The notes: generated from the sequence alone by a model not told the origin. A stretch of DNA of 64,000 bases from Streptomyces sp. NBC_01445 (GCF_035918235.1 NZ_CP109485.1:9331001-9395000); one strand, 5' to 3'; positions 34,289-43,290 are shown, numbered from the stretch's first letter. A program made the numbers and translations.

Positions 34289-34431
34289 GAGGCCGGTACA
34301 GGTATCTGCTCGGGTCTTTCGGATACTCGGAGGGCGAGCGGTTGTCCGGTGGCCAACGGGTCGGGGATTTCGGCGGGAAGTCCTTATCCGGGCTTGTCGG
34401 CGGGAACGATCACGCGGTTCCGCCGCTCGGC

Positions 34432-35442
34432 CTACGTGTGCCGCCCCAGCGTGCTCTCGCGCGCGACGAGCCGGTAGTCCGCCCAGACGCGGCGGGGCTC
34501 GTCCGCCTGGCCGCCGAGCCGGGCCAGGACCGACTCGACCGCCATCCGCGCGATGGCCTCCTTGTCCGGCGACACGGAGGTGAGCGTGACCGCCCCGAAG
34601 CGCCCCTCCACGACGTCGTCGAAGCCCACCACAGCGACGTCCTCGGGCACGCGCAGACCGCGCTCCGACAGCACCCGCATCGCTCCGATGGCGATGGGGT
34701 CGTTGTACGCGAACACGGCGTCGGGCCGGCGCCCGGTCTCCAGGATCCGGGTCATCGCCGCCGCGCCGTCCGCGTGCCCCCACCCCTCGGTCGTCGCGAT
34801 CAGCCCGTCGTCCACGGAGAGGCCCGCCGACAGGAGTTCCTCGCGCCACCCCTGAACACGCAGATGGGCGGGTTGGCTGTGGCCACGGCGGGCACCGATG
34901 AACGCCACCTCGCGGCGCCCCATGTCGATCAGATGACGGACGGCCGTGCGGGCCGCCGCGACGTTGTCCACCGCGATGTGGTCGTAGGGCAGGTCGTAGT
35001 GGCGCTCGCCGAGCAGGACCAGAGGCACGTTCTCCGTGCGCTCACGAAGGTCCTCCGCCTCCAGCTCGATGGGGCTAAGGATCAGGCCGTCGATGACGCG
35101 TGCGCGGAACCCCTGGCTGACCAGGACCTCTTGCTCGCGCCGGCCTCCCGTGTGGTCCAGGAGCACGATGTAGTCGTGGAGGGCGGCGGCGTCGATCACC
35201 GCCGCCGCGAGCTCGGCGAAGTACGGGTTGCCGAGCTCGGGCAGGGCGAGGGCGATGATGCCCGTCCGCCCCTGACGCAGGTGGCGGGCGGCGAGATTGG
35301 GCCGGTAGCCGAGCTCGTCGATGGCCTGCTGCACCCGCTCGCGCATCGCGGGGGTGACGTGCTGGTAGTTGTTCACCACATTCGAGACGGTCTTGATCGA
35401 CACGCCCGCACGCGCGGCGACGTCCTTGAGGCTGACCCGCAC
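34432..35442 (-). CDS. LacI-family regulator of the furanose locus
   Basis: A 336-residue LacI/GalR repressor. The HTH and hinge are SLKDVAARAGVSIKTVSNVVN and LGYRPNLAARHLRQGRTG. The rest is the sugar-sensing core (IALALPELGNPYFAELAAAV, FDDVVEGRFGAVTLTSVSP). GTG 35442 is chosen because GGAAGGA lies 9 bp upstream and the family starts here. Four similar palindromes in the locus, one 96 bp upstream of this gene, suggest it represses both itself and the glycosidase, epimerase and importer genes until a furanose-derived inducer appears. Confidence 0.93.
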   Translation of the reverse strand: MRVSLKDVAARAGVSIKTVSNVVNNYQHVTPAMRERVQQAIDELGYRPNLAARHLRQGRTGIIALALPELGNPYFAELAAAVIDAAALHDYIVLLDHTGGRREQEVLVSQGFRARVIDGLILSPIELEAEDLRERTENVPLVLLGERHYDLPYDHIAVDNVAAARTAVRHLIDMGRREVAFIGARRGHSQPAHLRVQGWREELLSAGLSVDDGLIATTEGWGHADGAAAMTRILETGRRPDAVFAYNDPIAIGAMRVLSERGLRVPEDVAVVGFDDVVEGRFGAVTLTSVSPDKEAIARMAVESVLARLGGQADEPRRVWADYRLVARESTLGRHT

Positions 35443-35537
35443 AACATTCCTTCCGGTGAACTGCCGGGCGCCGGGACCGGTGCGTGCCCGCACGGCGCCG
35501 GAGCCATGGCCCCGGCGCAAAGGCTCTGGAGCCGGGC

Positions 35538-35551
35538 TTGCAACGTTATAC
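35538..35551. promoter_or_regulatory. LacI-type operator upstream of lacI
   Basis: TTGCAACGTTATAC matches TTACAACGTTGTAA at 11 of 14 positions with the central AACGTT intact, 96 bp before the regulator start. Autoregulation is inferred. Confidence 0.55.
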
Positions 35552-35662
35552 GTCCGTATGGCGAAAGGTGGCAAGGGGACGGCAAGGGGACGGATATCCC
35601 CGGCACCGGCTGCTGGACCAGCGGTTCGACCGTCGAGGATGCGGACCCCCGCACACCGACGC

Positions 35663-35695
35663 CGTGGCGCGCCGGGATCCACCCGGCGCGCCACG
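35663..35695. terminator. Perfect 14-bp hairpin after the GH127 gene
   Basis: CGTGGCGCGCCGGG (35663-35676) pairs with CCCGGCGCGCCACG (35682-35695) over a 5-nt loop, 13 bp beyond the GH127 stop on the minus strand. It separates GH127 from lacI transcription. Confidence 0.8.
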
Positions 35696-35708
35696 ACCGG
35701 TCACGACC

Positions 35709-38111
35709 TCAGAGCAGCCGCCACAGATGATCGTCCGTCCCGTTGTCGTCGAACTGGACGACCTGCGCGCTGTCCGCTGTCGACATCCCGTCCACGCCAA
35801 GGACCTTGCCGCTGTTCTTGTTGCGGATCCGGTACCACCCGTCCCCGCTGTCGACGAGCGCCCACAGATGGTCGACGGTGCCGTTGTCCTCGTACTGGAC
35901 GACGTGTGCGCTGTTGTCCGTCGACATCCCGTCGACCCCGAGGACCTTGCCGCTCTGGCCGTTGCGGATCAGATGCCAGCCGTCGCCCTTGTCGACGAGC
36001 TGCCACGCGTGGTCGCCCGTACCGGAGTTGGCGAACTGGACGACGCGGGCACTGTTCTCGGTCGACATGCCGTCGACGGCCAGGACCTTCCCGCTGTGCT
36101 TGTTGGCGATCCGCCGGAACGCGGGCTCCGGCGTCCACGCCCTGCCGTCGGGCGAGGCCTGGGGAAACGCCGTGATCCGCAGTCGGGCCGCGCCCATCGG
36201 CACGAGTGTCACGGTCTCGACGGGTGCGTCGCTACGGGCCGGTCCGCTCTGCAGGGGTGCGACGACGTGCTCGTCGTCCGCGACCCACTCCTCGATGCGA
36301 CGGGCCTGCGCGGTGATGTGCACCGGCATCGTCTCGTGGGTGAACGGGTTCTCCCCGACCGGCCCGTCGTCGCGCCGGAAGGCGAGGCCGGGGGCGGGGG
36401 ACAGGCCGTAGTTCCAGGCGGAGGTCGCGTGCACCTCGTAGTGCGGGAACGTGTCGTCGCCCGCGTAGCGCTCGTACTGCTCGCCGATCTTCAAGGAGTA
36501 GGTGAGCGGTCCGTGGTCGACGCTGACGGCGTCATGGTTGTCGGGCCAGTGGCGTACGGAAGTGCGCTGAGGCAGGCGCAGCGTCACCACGTCACCGTCG
36601 TGCCAGGTGCGCTCCACCTTGGCCCAGACCGGTCCGTCCTCGGCCGCCAGACGCTTGCCGTTGACGAGGAGTTCGGGCCCGCGGCACCACCCCGGGATGC
36701 GGAGCTGGAGCGGGAAACGCACCGGCTTCGGGGTGGAGAGCCTGAACTCGACCGTCTCGGTGAAGGGGTAGCCGGTCTCCTCGACGATGGTCACCTCGGT
36801 GCCGCCGGCGACCCGCGTACGGACCGTGCAGGGGGCGTACATGGCGGCGGCGAGGCCGTCGCCGGGCGTCGCGAGCCACAGCTCCTCGTTGAAGTAGGGC
36901 CAGCCCATACCGTAGTTGTGCGGGCAGCAGCGGTACTGGTCGACGCCGGGCTGCAGGGACTGCATGGCGAAGCCGTTCTGGAACTGCCCCTGTGTCTTCG
37001 GGGTGTTGTCCAGGTCGACGCTGTTGGCGCTGGTGACGTAATGCAGGGACTTGCCCTGCGGGTCGAGTGCGGCGGGCAGCATGTTGAACGCGAGTTCCTC
37101 GCAGCGGTCCGCCCACACCGGGTCACCGGTGATGCGCGTGAGCAGTTCATGGCTGGCCATGAACTCGACGATGCCGCAGGTCTCGAAGCCCTGACGGGGG
37201 TCCCCGAAGCCGGGCCGGTAGTTCTCGTCCCCCGCCATGCCACCGCCGGGGAACTGGCCGTACGCACCCATCACGGCGTCGTATCCGCGGTACGTGGCCC
37301 GGGTCAGCTCGGCAGAGCCGGTGAGCTGCGCGTACTGGGCCGGCTCACGGAATCCCTGGGCGATGTTCACGTTGTGCCGCGAGGGCGTACCGCCTGTCCA
37401 GTCCGCCCCGAGGGTGTGCATCTTGCCCGCCAGGTCGAGGAGGAACTTCTCCCCGGTACGCCGGTACAGCCACACCACGATGTCGAGTCCGTCGCCCCAA
37501 CGGAACGAAACCCAGCTGGAGTTGAAGGCTCCGGCCCCCTGGGCGTTCATGAAACGCAGGAAGCGCGTGACGAACGGGACGACGCGCCGGTCGCGCGAGT
37601 ACTCCTCGTAGGTCCGCAGCGCCATCAGGAGCGGCAGGAACGGCCAGAAGTCCGGACCGCCGTTGAGCGAGGTGCGCAGCGCGCGCGGGCCGAAGAAGCC
37701 GTCGCTCTCCTGCGTGGCGAGGATCGCGTCGATCCACTCGCGCGAACGGGCCAGGGCGTGCTCGTCACCGGTGGCGACCGCGAGGGGCACATAGCCGCGC
37801 AGCCAGTACGGCAGTTCCTCCCACGCCCCGCGCTCCGGGTGCACCCAGCCGGTGTTGTCGAAGTCCAGGAAGTGGGAGAGGTCCTCGTACCGGCCGCACA
37901 GCCCGTCGAGCTGGAGCTTCAGCTGTCCGGCGAGCCAGCCACGGGCGGTGACACTGCCGGAGGGCAGTTTCCGGAACGCGTCCGGGAGCAGCGTGCCGGC
38001 CGACGGCCGTGAAGCCGCCGCCGCCGCGGACGGGGCGAACGGGCCGCCGAGCGCCGCGGCGCCCAGGCCCAGGGCGCCGGCACCGAGAAGAGCGCGTCTG
38101 CTGACAGGCAT
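35709..38111 (-). CDS. GH127 beta-L-arabinofuranosidase-type glycosidase with ricin-like repeats
   Basis: An 800-residue secreted enzyme. MPVSRRALLGAGALGLGAAA is a Tat signal (RR motif). Residues 45-600 are the GH127 (alpha/alpha)6 barrel, with zinc-site residues E310-x-C312 and C395-C396 in FETCGIVEF and YRCCPHNYG; C395 would be the cysteine nucleophile by analogy with HypBA1. The C-terminal 145 residues contain three 45-residue repeats ((N)KxSGKVLxVDGMSTxxSAxVVQ) of the ricin-B/CBM13-like lectin type. It should release L-arabinofuranose or a related furanose outside the cell. It is flanked by hairpins on both sides, so it may be monocistronic. Confidence 0.88.
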   Translation of the reverse strand: MPVSRRALLGAGALGLGAAALGGPFAPSAAAAASRPSAGTLLPDAFRKLPSGSVTARGWLAGQLKLQLDGLCGRYEDLSHFLDFDNTGWVHPERGAWEELPYWLRGYVPLAVATGDEHALARSREWIDAILATQESDGFFGPRALRTSLNGGPDFWPFLPLLMALRTYEEYSRDRRVVPFVTRFLRFMNAQGAGAFNSSWVSFRWGDGLDIVVWLYRRTGEKFLLDLAGKMHTLGADWTGGTPSRHNVNIAQGFREPAQYAQLTGSAELTRATYRGYDAVMGAYGQFPGGGMAGDENYRPGFGDPRQGFETCGIVEFMASHELLTRITGDPVWADRCEELAFNMLPAALDPQGKSLHYVTSANSVDLDNTPKTQGQFQNGFAMQSLQPGVDQYRCCPHNYGMGWPYFNEELWLATPGDGLAAAMYAPCTVRTRVAGGTEVTIVEETGYPFTETVEFRLSTPKPVRFPLQLRIPGWCRGPELLVNGKRLAAEDGPVWAKVERTWHDGDVVTLRLPQRTSVRHWPDNHDAVSVDHGPLTYSLKIGEQYERYAGDDTFPHYEVHATSAWNYGLSPAPGLAFRRDDGPVGENPFTHETMPVHITAQARRIEEWVADDEHVVAPLQSGPARSDAPVETVTLVPMGAARLRITAFPQASPDGRAWTPEPAFRRIANKHSGKVLAVDGMSTENSARVVQFANSGTGDHAWQLVDKGDGWHLIRNGQSGKVLGVDGMSTDNSAHVVQYEDNGTVDHLWALVDSGDGWYRIRNKNSGKVLGVDGMSTADSAQVVQFDDNGTDDHLWRLL

Positions 38112-38205
38112 GCGGGTGCTCCTGTTCGGGGGGTACGGGTGAGGGAGGTACGGGGAAGGGGGGTACGAAGGGGTCGCGCTCGCGCAAGAAGCGGGCGCGC
38201 CACGC

Positions 38206-38249
38206 CCCGGCCCCCCTTCCGCCCCGAGAGGCGCGAAAGGGGGACCGGG
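38206..38249. terminator. Long imperfect hairpin between GH2 and GH127 genes
   Basis: CCCGGCCCCCCTTCCGC (38206-38222) pairs with GCGAAAGGGGGACCGGG (38233-38249) with two mismatches over a 10-nt loop, 22 bp beyond the GH2 stop on the minus strand. Confidence 0.7.
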
Positions 38250-38270
38250 CACATGTCGGACCGACCGCGC

Positions 38271-40874
38271 TCAGCTGCCGGAGCAGCCGGCCACGGTCGC
38301 CTGCGAGGCGTCGCGGATCAGCGCGTCCTGCGCCGCCTTCACCCGCTTCACATCCGGCTTGACGATCTTGCGGTCGTACGTCACCAGACCGTTGAGCTCA
38401 CCCTCGACGTCCGAGATCTGCGTGTACACGGCGCCGTTGCTGCCCTGGCAGGCCAGCTTGTGCACCTCGGCGAGCCGTGCGAGGTAGTCGTCCGTGTACT
38501 TCGCCGGGTCGACGTCCACGTACGACTGCTGCACCGCCCAGGCGTGACCGGGCACCGCGAGGCCGAGGCCGCCGTACTCGCCGCTGACCAGGGCGCGCTT
38601 GCCGTCGGGGTGCGGCGGCAGGGCCGGGCTCGGGTAGCCGTGCTCGTCCATGATGTCGCCGGTCCCGCCGTCCGCCCCGAGGTTGAGGCCCGACATGTTG
38701 TTGACCAGGCGCGTCGGGTCCCAGGCCTTGGCCTGCTCGGCGATGCGGCCCACGTCGTACTGGCCCCAGCCCTCGTTGAAGGTGACCCACATGACCACCG
38801 AGGGGTGGCTGCTGTGCTGGTCGATCATCGTCTTCATCTCGCGCTCGTACTCGGCGCGCGCGGCCGTGTCCGGCGCCGCGCTCATGGCCGGCATGTCCTG
38901 CCACACCATCAGGCCCAGCTTGTCCGCCCAGTAGAACCAGCGGTCGGGCTCGACCTTGATGTGCTTGCGCACCGAGTTGAAGCCCATCTGCTTGTGCATC
39001 TTCAGGTCGTAGGCCAGCGCCTCGTCCGTCGGCGCGGTGTGCAGCCCGTCGGGCCAGAAGCCCTGGTCGAGCGTGGCCATCATGAAGGCGGGCTTGCCGT
39101 TGAGCAGGGTGCGCGGCGTGCCGTTCACCTTCTCGACGGAGATGGAGCGCATCCCGAAGTAGCTGCCGACGCTGTCCTTGCCGACGTTCACCTTGAGGTT
39201 GTAGAGGAACGGGTCGTCGGGCGACCACAGATGCGCCTTGTCGATCTTCAGGGTCAGCGGCGCGCCGGTGACCCCGCTCGCCGTGGCGACCCTGCGCTTG
39301 CCGTCGTACGCCGTCGCCGTGAACGGCACTCCGTCGCGCACGCCCTTGGCCTCGACGGTGGCCTTGCCCGCCGTGACGTCCGGGGTGATCTTGAGGTCGG
39401 CGGCGTGGTCGGCCGCTACCGGCTCCATCCACACGGTCTGCCAGATACCGGAGGAGGGGGTGTACCAGATGCCGCTCGGGTCCAGGCGCTGCTTGCCGAC
39501 CGGCGGGTTCTCGCCGCCCTGCGCGTCCGTCGGGTCGTAGACGCCGACGATCAGCTCCTGGGTGCGCCCCGGCTTCAGCGCGTCCGTGATGTCGGCGCTG
39601 AACTTGTCGTAGCCGCCCTTGTGTTCGGCGACCTTCTTGCCGTTGACGTACACCTCGGACTGCCAGTCGACGGCGCCGAAGTTCAGCTGGAGGCGCTTGC
39701 CGTCACCGACCTTCCAGCCCGCGGGGACCGTGAAGGTGCGGCGGTACCACATGCGGTCCTCGTGGCGCTCGATGCCGGAGAGCTGCGACTCGACCGGGTA
39801 GGGCACGAGGATCTTCTCGCCGAGCTGCTTGCCGACCGGCGGCTTGTCGCCGGACTTCGCCGCGGCGAACTGCCACTCGCCGTTGAGGTTCTGCCAGGCG
39901 TCCCGGGTGAGCTGCGGGCGCGGGTACTCGGGGTGGGCGTTCTTCGGCCCCACCTCGTCGGCCCACTTGGTGCGCAGCTCGTACTCGGAGTCGTTCGGGC
40001 CGCTGCTCCAGAACTGGCCGACGGCCTTGTCGCCGGTGCTGGTCAGCCCGCCCTTGCCGTCGTACGTGACGTCCGCCTGGCCGGACGCGCCGCCGCCCTT
40101 CTTGCCGACGACCGGCTCCTTGAGCCCGACGAGCAGGGTGCGGGGGTCGGCCGGGTCGGCCTTGATCGTGGAGAGCGGCCACTGGGCGCCGCCGATCACG
40201 GCCTGGAGGTGATCCGTGAGGCCGGCCGGCGGGGCCGCGAGGGACTGCGCGAAGTCGAGCTTGAGAGTTCGGCCGTCCTTGAGGACGGTCGTCGATATCG
40301 CTCCGTCGTAGTCCCAGCCGTCGGGCAGCCGGAAGGCGGAGGAGGGGATCGCTTCCTTGGTCTCGCCGGGCTCGGTCCAGCGCAGATGGAGGTTCGAGCC
40401 GCCGAAGTGCTCGAAGTACTCGACCTTGATGTCGTACGCCTTGCCGGCCGTCAACTCGACGGGCTGGGAGGTCTGTTCCTTGTCCCAGTCGTCGACCCAG
40501 TGGTCGATGGCGAGCTTGCCGTCGACCCAGAGCCGGAAGCCGTTGTCGCCGGTGATGGAAAACGTTGTCGCGCCGGTCTTCTCCGGCACGACCTTGCCCG
40601 TCCAGCGCACACTGGCGTCGTCGGCCTGGCCGGTGGCGGTCCGCAGCCGCGGCTCGAGGGTGTCGAAGTCGAGCTTCGGGTCGAAGCCGGTGGCCTTGAG
40701 CTCGTTGAAGTCGAAGGCTCCGGGGGCGGACTGGGTGTAGTACTCGCCCTTCAGGCCGTGGGGTTCGACCGGGTCGTCGGCCGCTGTCGCCGACGGCGAC
40801 CCGGTGAGTGCCGCGAGGCCCAGTCCCGCGGCCAGCAGCATGGCCAGTCGGCCTCTGAGTCGTTTGGTGCGCAC
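38271..40874 (-). CDS. Secreted PA14-containing glycoside hydrolase family 2 enzyme
   Basis: An 867-residue exported glycosidase. Residues 1-31 are a Sec-type signal (AMLLAAGLGLAALTG, cleavage near SATAA). PA14 spans about 36-180 (GLKGEYYTQS, FRLWVDGKLAIDHW, HLRWTEPGE). Then come the GH2 jelly roll, Ig-like domain and TIM barrel with acid/base in MWVTFNEGWGQYD (E701) and a nucleophile candidate near E766 (VSGEYGG). GTG 40874 has AGGAGG 5 bp upstream. GH2 covers beta-galactosidases, mannosidases, glucuronidases and some galactofuranosidases; the YtfQ-type importer favours a furanosidase here, which is inference. Confidence 0.87.
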   Translation of the reverse strand: MRTKRLRGRLAMLLAAGLGLAALTGSPSATAADDPVEPHGLKGEYYTQSAPGAFDFNELKATGFDPKLDFDTLEPRLRTATGQADDASVRWTGKVVPEKTGATTFSITGDNGFRLWVDGKLAIDHWVDDWDKEQTSQPVELTAGKAYDIKVEYFEHFGGSNLHLRWTEPGETKEAIPSSAFRLPDGWDYDGAISTTVLKDGRTLKLDFAQSLAAPPAGLTDHLQAVIGGAQWPLSTIKADPADPRTLLVGLKEPVVGKKGGGASGQADVTYDGKGGLTSTGDKAVGQFWSSGPNDSEYELRTKWADEVGPKNAHPEYPRPQLTRDAWQNLNGEWQFAAAKSGDKPPVGKQLGEKILVPYPVESQLSGIERHEDRMWYRRTFTVPAGWKVGDGKRLQLNFGAVDWQSEVYVNGKKVAEHKGGYDKFSADITDALKPGRTQELIVGVYDPTDAQGGENPPVGKQRLDPSGIWYTPSSGIWQTVWMEPVAADHAADLKITPDVTAGKATVEAKGVRDGVPFTATAYDGKRRVATASGVTGAPLTLKIDKAHLWSPDDPFLYNLKVNVGKDSVGSYFGMRSISVEKVNGTPRTLLNGKPAFMMATLDQGFWPDGLHTAPTDEALAYDLKMHKQMGFNSVRKHIKVEPDRWFYWADKLGLMVWQDMPAMSAAPDTAARAEYEREMKTMIDQHSSHPSVVMWVTFNEGWGQYDVGRIAEQAKAWDPTRLVNNMSGLNLGADGGTGDIMDEHGYPSPALPPHPDGKRALVSGEYGGLGLAVPGHAWAVQQSYVDVDPAKYTDDYLARLAEVHKLACQGSNGAVYTQISDVEGELNGLVTYDRKIVKPDVKRVKAAQDALIRDASQATVAGCSGS

Positions 40875-40921
40875 GAATCCTCCTTGACTGAGGAAGAGGG
40901 GGCGGCTCGTCGCTTGCGTCT

Positions 40922-40935
40922 GTACAACGTTGGAA
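40922..40935. promoter_or_regulatory. LacI-type operator upstream of the GH2 gene
   Basis: GTACAACGTTGGAA differs at two of 14 positions from TTACAACGTTGTAA. It lies 48 bp before the GH2 start, where repressor would cover the promoter. Confidence 0.7.
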
Positions 40936-41032
40936 GGAGCGGGCAGTTGGCATGACAGCACGCCCTCAGGTGCGCTGTCCAGGGTCACGACAAGACGACC
41001 CCTCGGTAACTCCGCGGGGGCGATCCGACGGG

Positions 41033-41093
41033 TTGCAAAGTTTGCTGACAAGAAGGCGAGTGCGACTTCATGGACTCGGTTGAACACGTTCAA
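41033..41093. promoter_or_regulatory. Two further LacI-like palindromes upstream of GH2
   Basis: GCAAAGTTTGC (41035-41045) is a perfect odd palindrome, and TTGAACACGTTCAA (41080-41093) has 6-bp arms around AC. They differ from the AACGTT operator and might bind a second regulator or serve the lipoprotein gene at 41191. The rest of 40875-41190 shows no gene. Confidence 0.4.
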
Positions 41094-41190
41094 AACTTCT
41101 GTCAGGCTGACCCCGGCTCGAACGGGCGGACGCTGCCCGCGGTGGCCTGCTGGGGCGTGCGGTCGACAAGGTCGGGGCGGTGGGTGGGGC

Positions 41191-41655
41191 GTGAAGTCGA
41201 GGATGGCGGTGCTGCTCGGATGTCTGGTCCTGGCCTGTGCGTCGTGCGCCGACGCGGGCGGTGAGGCGGCCGTGATCCAGCAGGCCGATCTGGTCGGGGA
41301 CTGGGCCAACTCGGCCGGAGCTCACGTGCACATGGCGGGCGATCACACCGTGACGGCGAGTGGGGTCGACCATGCCGTGCCCGACTACACGTGCCCGACG
41401 ACGGTGAAGGCCGCCAGATGGCAGTTCTTCACGCGGGCCGACTCGTCCGGGTTCGTCACCGCCTCCGACTCGGTGACCGAGGGGGACTCGCTCGTGGTGA
41501 CTGTGGACGCCGGTGACCCCGACTCGCAGTGGTGCGACCTCCAGGCCGCCGTCCAGAGGGACTACCGGGGCTTTAATCTCTGCCTGGTTCTGGATATGGA
41601 TCAGGGGTGCACGGCTGGGGAGCTCCTGCGCAGGGTTCCGGCGGCACGGGGGTGA
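41191..41655 (+). CDS. Hypothetical lipoprotein
   Basis: A 154-residue protein with a short signal (KSRMAVLLGCLVLACASC), where the lipobox gives lipidation at the last Cys. The mature part contains ADLVGDWANSAGAHVHMAGDHTVTASG, a pattern like small Streptomyces lipoproteins that may bind a ligand in a lipocalin-like fold, plus three Cys. GTG 41191 or ATG 41203 may be the start. It is divergent from GH2 across a region with several palindromes. Function unknown. Confidence 0.7.
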   Translation: MKSRMAVLLGCLVLACASCADAGGEAAVIQQADLVGDWANSAGAHVHMAGDHTVTASGVDHAVPDYTCPTTVKAARWQFFTRADSSGFVTASDSVTEGDSLVVTVDAGDPDSQWCDLQAAVQRDYRGFNLCLVLDMDQGCTAGELLRRVPAARG

Positions 41656-41884
41656 TCGTGCGGCTGTGTCGAATCGAGTGGATGTCGCAGGTCCGCGGGT
41701 GAGCCGAATCGGGTGGAGGTAGCGCTCCCGTGCCGGGCGCTTCTCGATGTCGGCTCGTTTGCAATGGTGTTGGGCCGTTTCCGGCGTGGTGGCCTGGGTC
41801 GTTCCGTGCGGGGCCGACGGATGGGTGCGACAGGGTTCCGCGCCCGTGACTCTCATGCTGGACGGCGCAGAATCTTCAACGTAG

Positions 41885-42830
41885 TACAGCGGCCGCCCCA
41901 GCGGTCGTGCCGCTTCGCCAGGTACCTGCTCTCTCTTCCCGGGCGCCCCGTTCACCAGCTGCTTCTCCCACGACGTGGCGGAGTGGGGCGGCGTCGACCG
42001 GGCGTCGCAGCACGGCTTCGGGGTGGTGCCCGCCGACTTCTACATGAACGGCACCGTGTGCGTCGGCGTCCCGGCGAAGGTCTCCGCCAAGATCAGGCCC
42101 CGGCTGAAGTCCGCCCTTCGCAACGGCGTCCACCTCGCCCTCATGTTCGGAGAGGGCGACAACGTCCAGTACTGCCAGCGCCACATGCGCGACATCCGGG
42201 ACGACCCGAAGCGCGGCGTCGTCCCCGTCAACTGGACGGTCAGCCCCCTGCTCGCCGGGATCGGGACCGCGCTGCTCGCGTACTGCCAGAAGGCCGCCAC
42301 CGGAAATGACCTGCTGATCACGGGCCCCTCGGGCGCGGGACACACCTACGCCGGCTCCTGGCCCGAGCAGGCGCTGGACGCGTACACGTCGCTCACCGGA
42401 CGCTTCCCGCGTCGTACCGGACTGGATCCGGTCTACGCGTGCAACCCCCGCAACGCGGCCGGCGACGGATGGGTCCCCTTCGGCGAGTGCGTCGTCCGCT
42501 CCTGCCGGGACCACACGCAGGTGCGCGGCATCATCCAGTCTTGGGAGACGGGGGATCTCCGGATCAGGCCCGCGGGCGTGCCGGTGATCGGCGGCTTCTT
42601 CCCGCAGGGATGGGGCGGCGGAGTGCCGGGACGGGCTGCTCAAGCGCGTCAAGACCTGGGACGGCGGCTCACTGCTGTTCATCGCGGGGACGGTCAACGC
42701 CTGGAGCTGGACGCCCAGTGGTGTCGCGGAGCTCGGCGAGCCGCTGGGGACCCGTTCGCGATCGTCCGTGGCGATGTCTTCTTCGACCTGCCGAACCGGG
42801 TCGGAAGCCGCGAAAGCCGGGCCTCTCGGT
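41885..42830 (+). pseudogene. Broken GxGYxYP-family glycoside-hydrolase-like gene
   Basis: The frame from after TAG 41882 reads SCFSHDVAEWGG, ALMFGEGDNVQYCQRHMRDI, VPVNWTVSPLLAGIGTALLAYCQ and GNDLLITGPSGAGHTYAGSWPEQA, characteristic of the C-terminal GxGYxYP domain. The family's N-terminal half is missing. After VIGGFFPQGWGGG the frame shifts: GSLLFIAGTVNAWSWTPSGVAELGEPLG is in a second frame and DPFAIVRGDVFFDL returns to the first. It is a 5'-truncated gene with at least two frameshifts, probably once part of the neighbouring carbohydrate functions. Confidence 0.75.
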
Positions 42831-42838
42831 GGGCCCGC

Positions 42839-43051
42839 CTACGCCGCTTCGTAGTGGTGGGCCCGACCGCCGCGCCACTTCACCCAGGCCGGATCGTCGA
42901 GCAGCGTCTCCGCGTCCGGCAGCCCGGCCCGGCGCAGGAACTCGACGACTTCCAAGTCGGAGTGCGCGAGGCCAAGTATCTGACCGTGCGCCGTCACCCT
43001 GCGTCCACCCGTACGCGAGGGGCGGTGCACGACTATCGGCACGACGTCCAT
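42839..43051 (-). CDS. Small conserved Streptomyces-type hypothetical protein
   Basis: A 70-residue protein from ATG 43051: MDVVPIVVHRPSRTGGRRV then HGQILGLAHSDLEVVEFLRRAGLPD and the ending KWRGGRAHHYEAA. I recognise this as a small Streptomyces family of unknown function that normally begins a few residues earlier (NDPVL precedes it here without a start codon), so the 5' end may be damaged. It is soluble and ends 9 bp from the pseudogene remnant. Confidence 0.6.
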   Translation of the reverse strand: MDVVPIVVHRPSRTGGRRVTAHGQILGLAHSDLEVVEFLRRAGLPDAETLLDDPAWVKWRGGRAHHYEAA

Positions 43052-43225
43052 AAGTACAGGGTCATTCGAATGCCGGGCGCGTGCATCCGCTGGCCAGGCT
43101 TTTTTGCTGGAAGATGGAGACAGAGCCCCGCTCGGCCCACCCCCCCCGGCCGGGCGGGGCTCGCCTTGTGCGCGCGGGATCTCGCCGTGGTTGTCCGCGG
43201 GAGGCATCTCGCAACCTTCTTGCTC

Positions 43226-43242
43226 TTGCAAGTAATATGCAA
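43226..43242. promoter_or_regulatory. MarR/TetR-type operator upstream of an MFS gene
   Basis: TTGCA (43226-43230), 7 bp, TGCAA (43238-43242), in an AT-rich island that also contains GTAATAT as a possible -10 box, 49 bp before the transporter start. No regulator gene is adjacent. Confidence 0.5.
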
Positions 43243-43290
43243 CAAGCTGGCCCGGTCCTTACCGCCTGCCCCAGGACGCGGAGCCACGAC

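Noticed and set aside
38139..40955. A 938-codon plus-strand open frame opposite the GH2 gene
   Set aside because: Val/Arg/Gly/Asp-rich low-complexity translation without domains; the opposite strand encodes a complete signal peptide, PA14 and GH2 enzyme.
41080..41093. TTGAACACGTTCAA as a fifth member of the AACGTT operator set
   Set aside because: Arms and core differ from the LacI sites of the furanose locus, so it was kept as a separate weak site.
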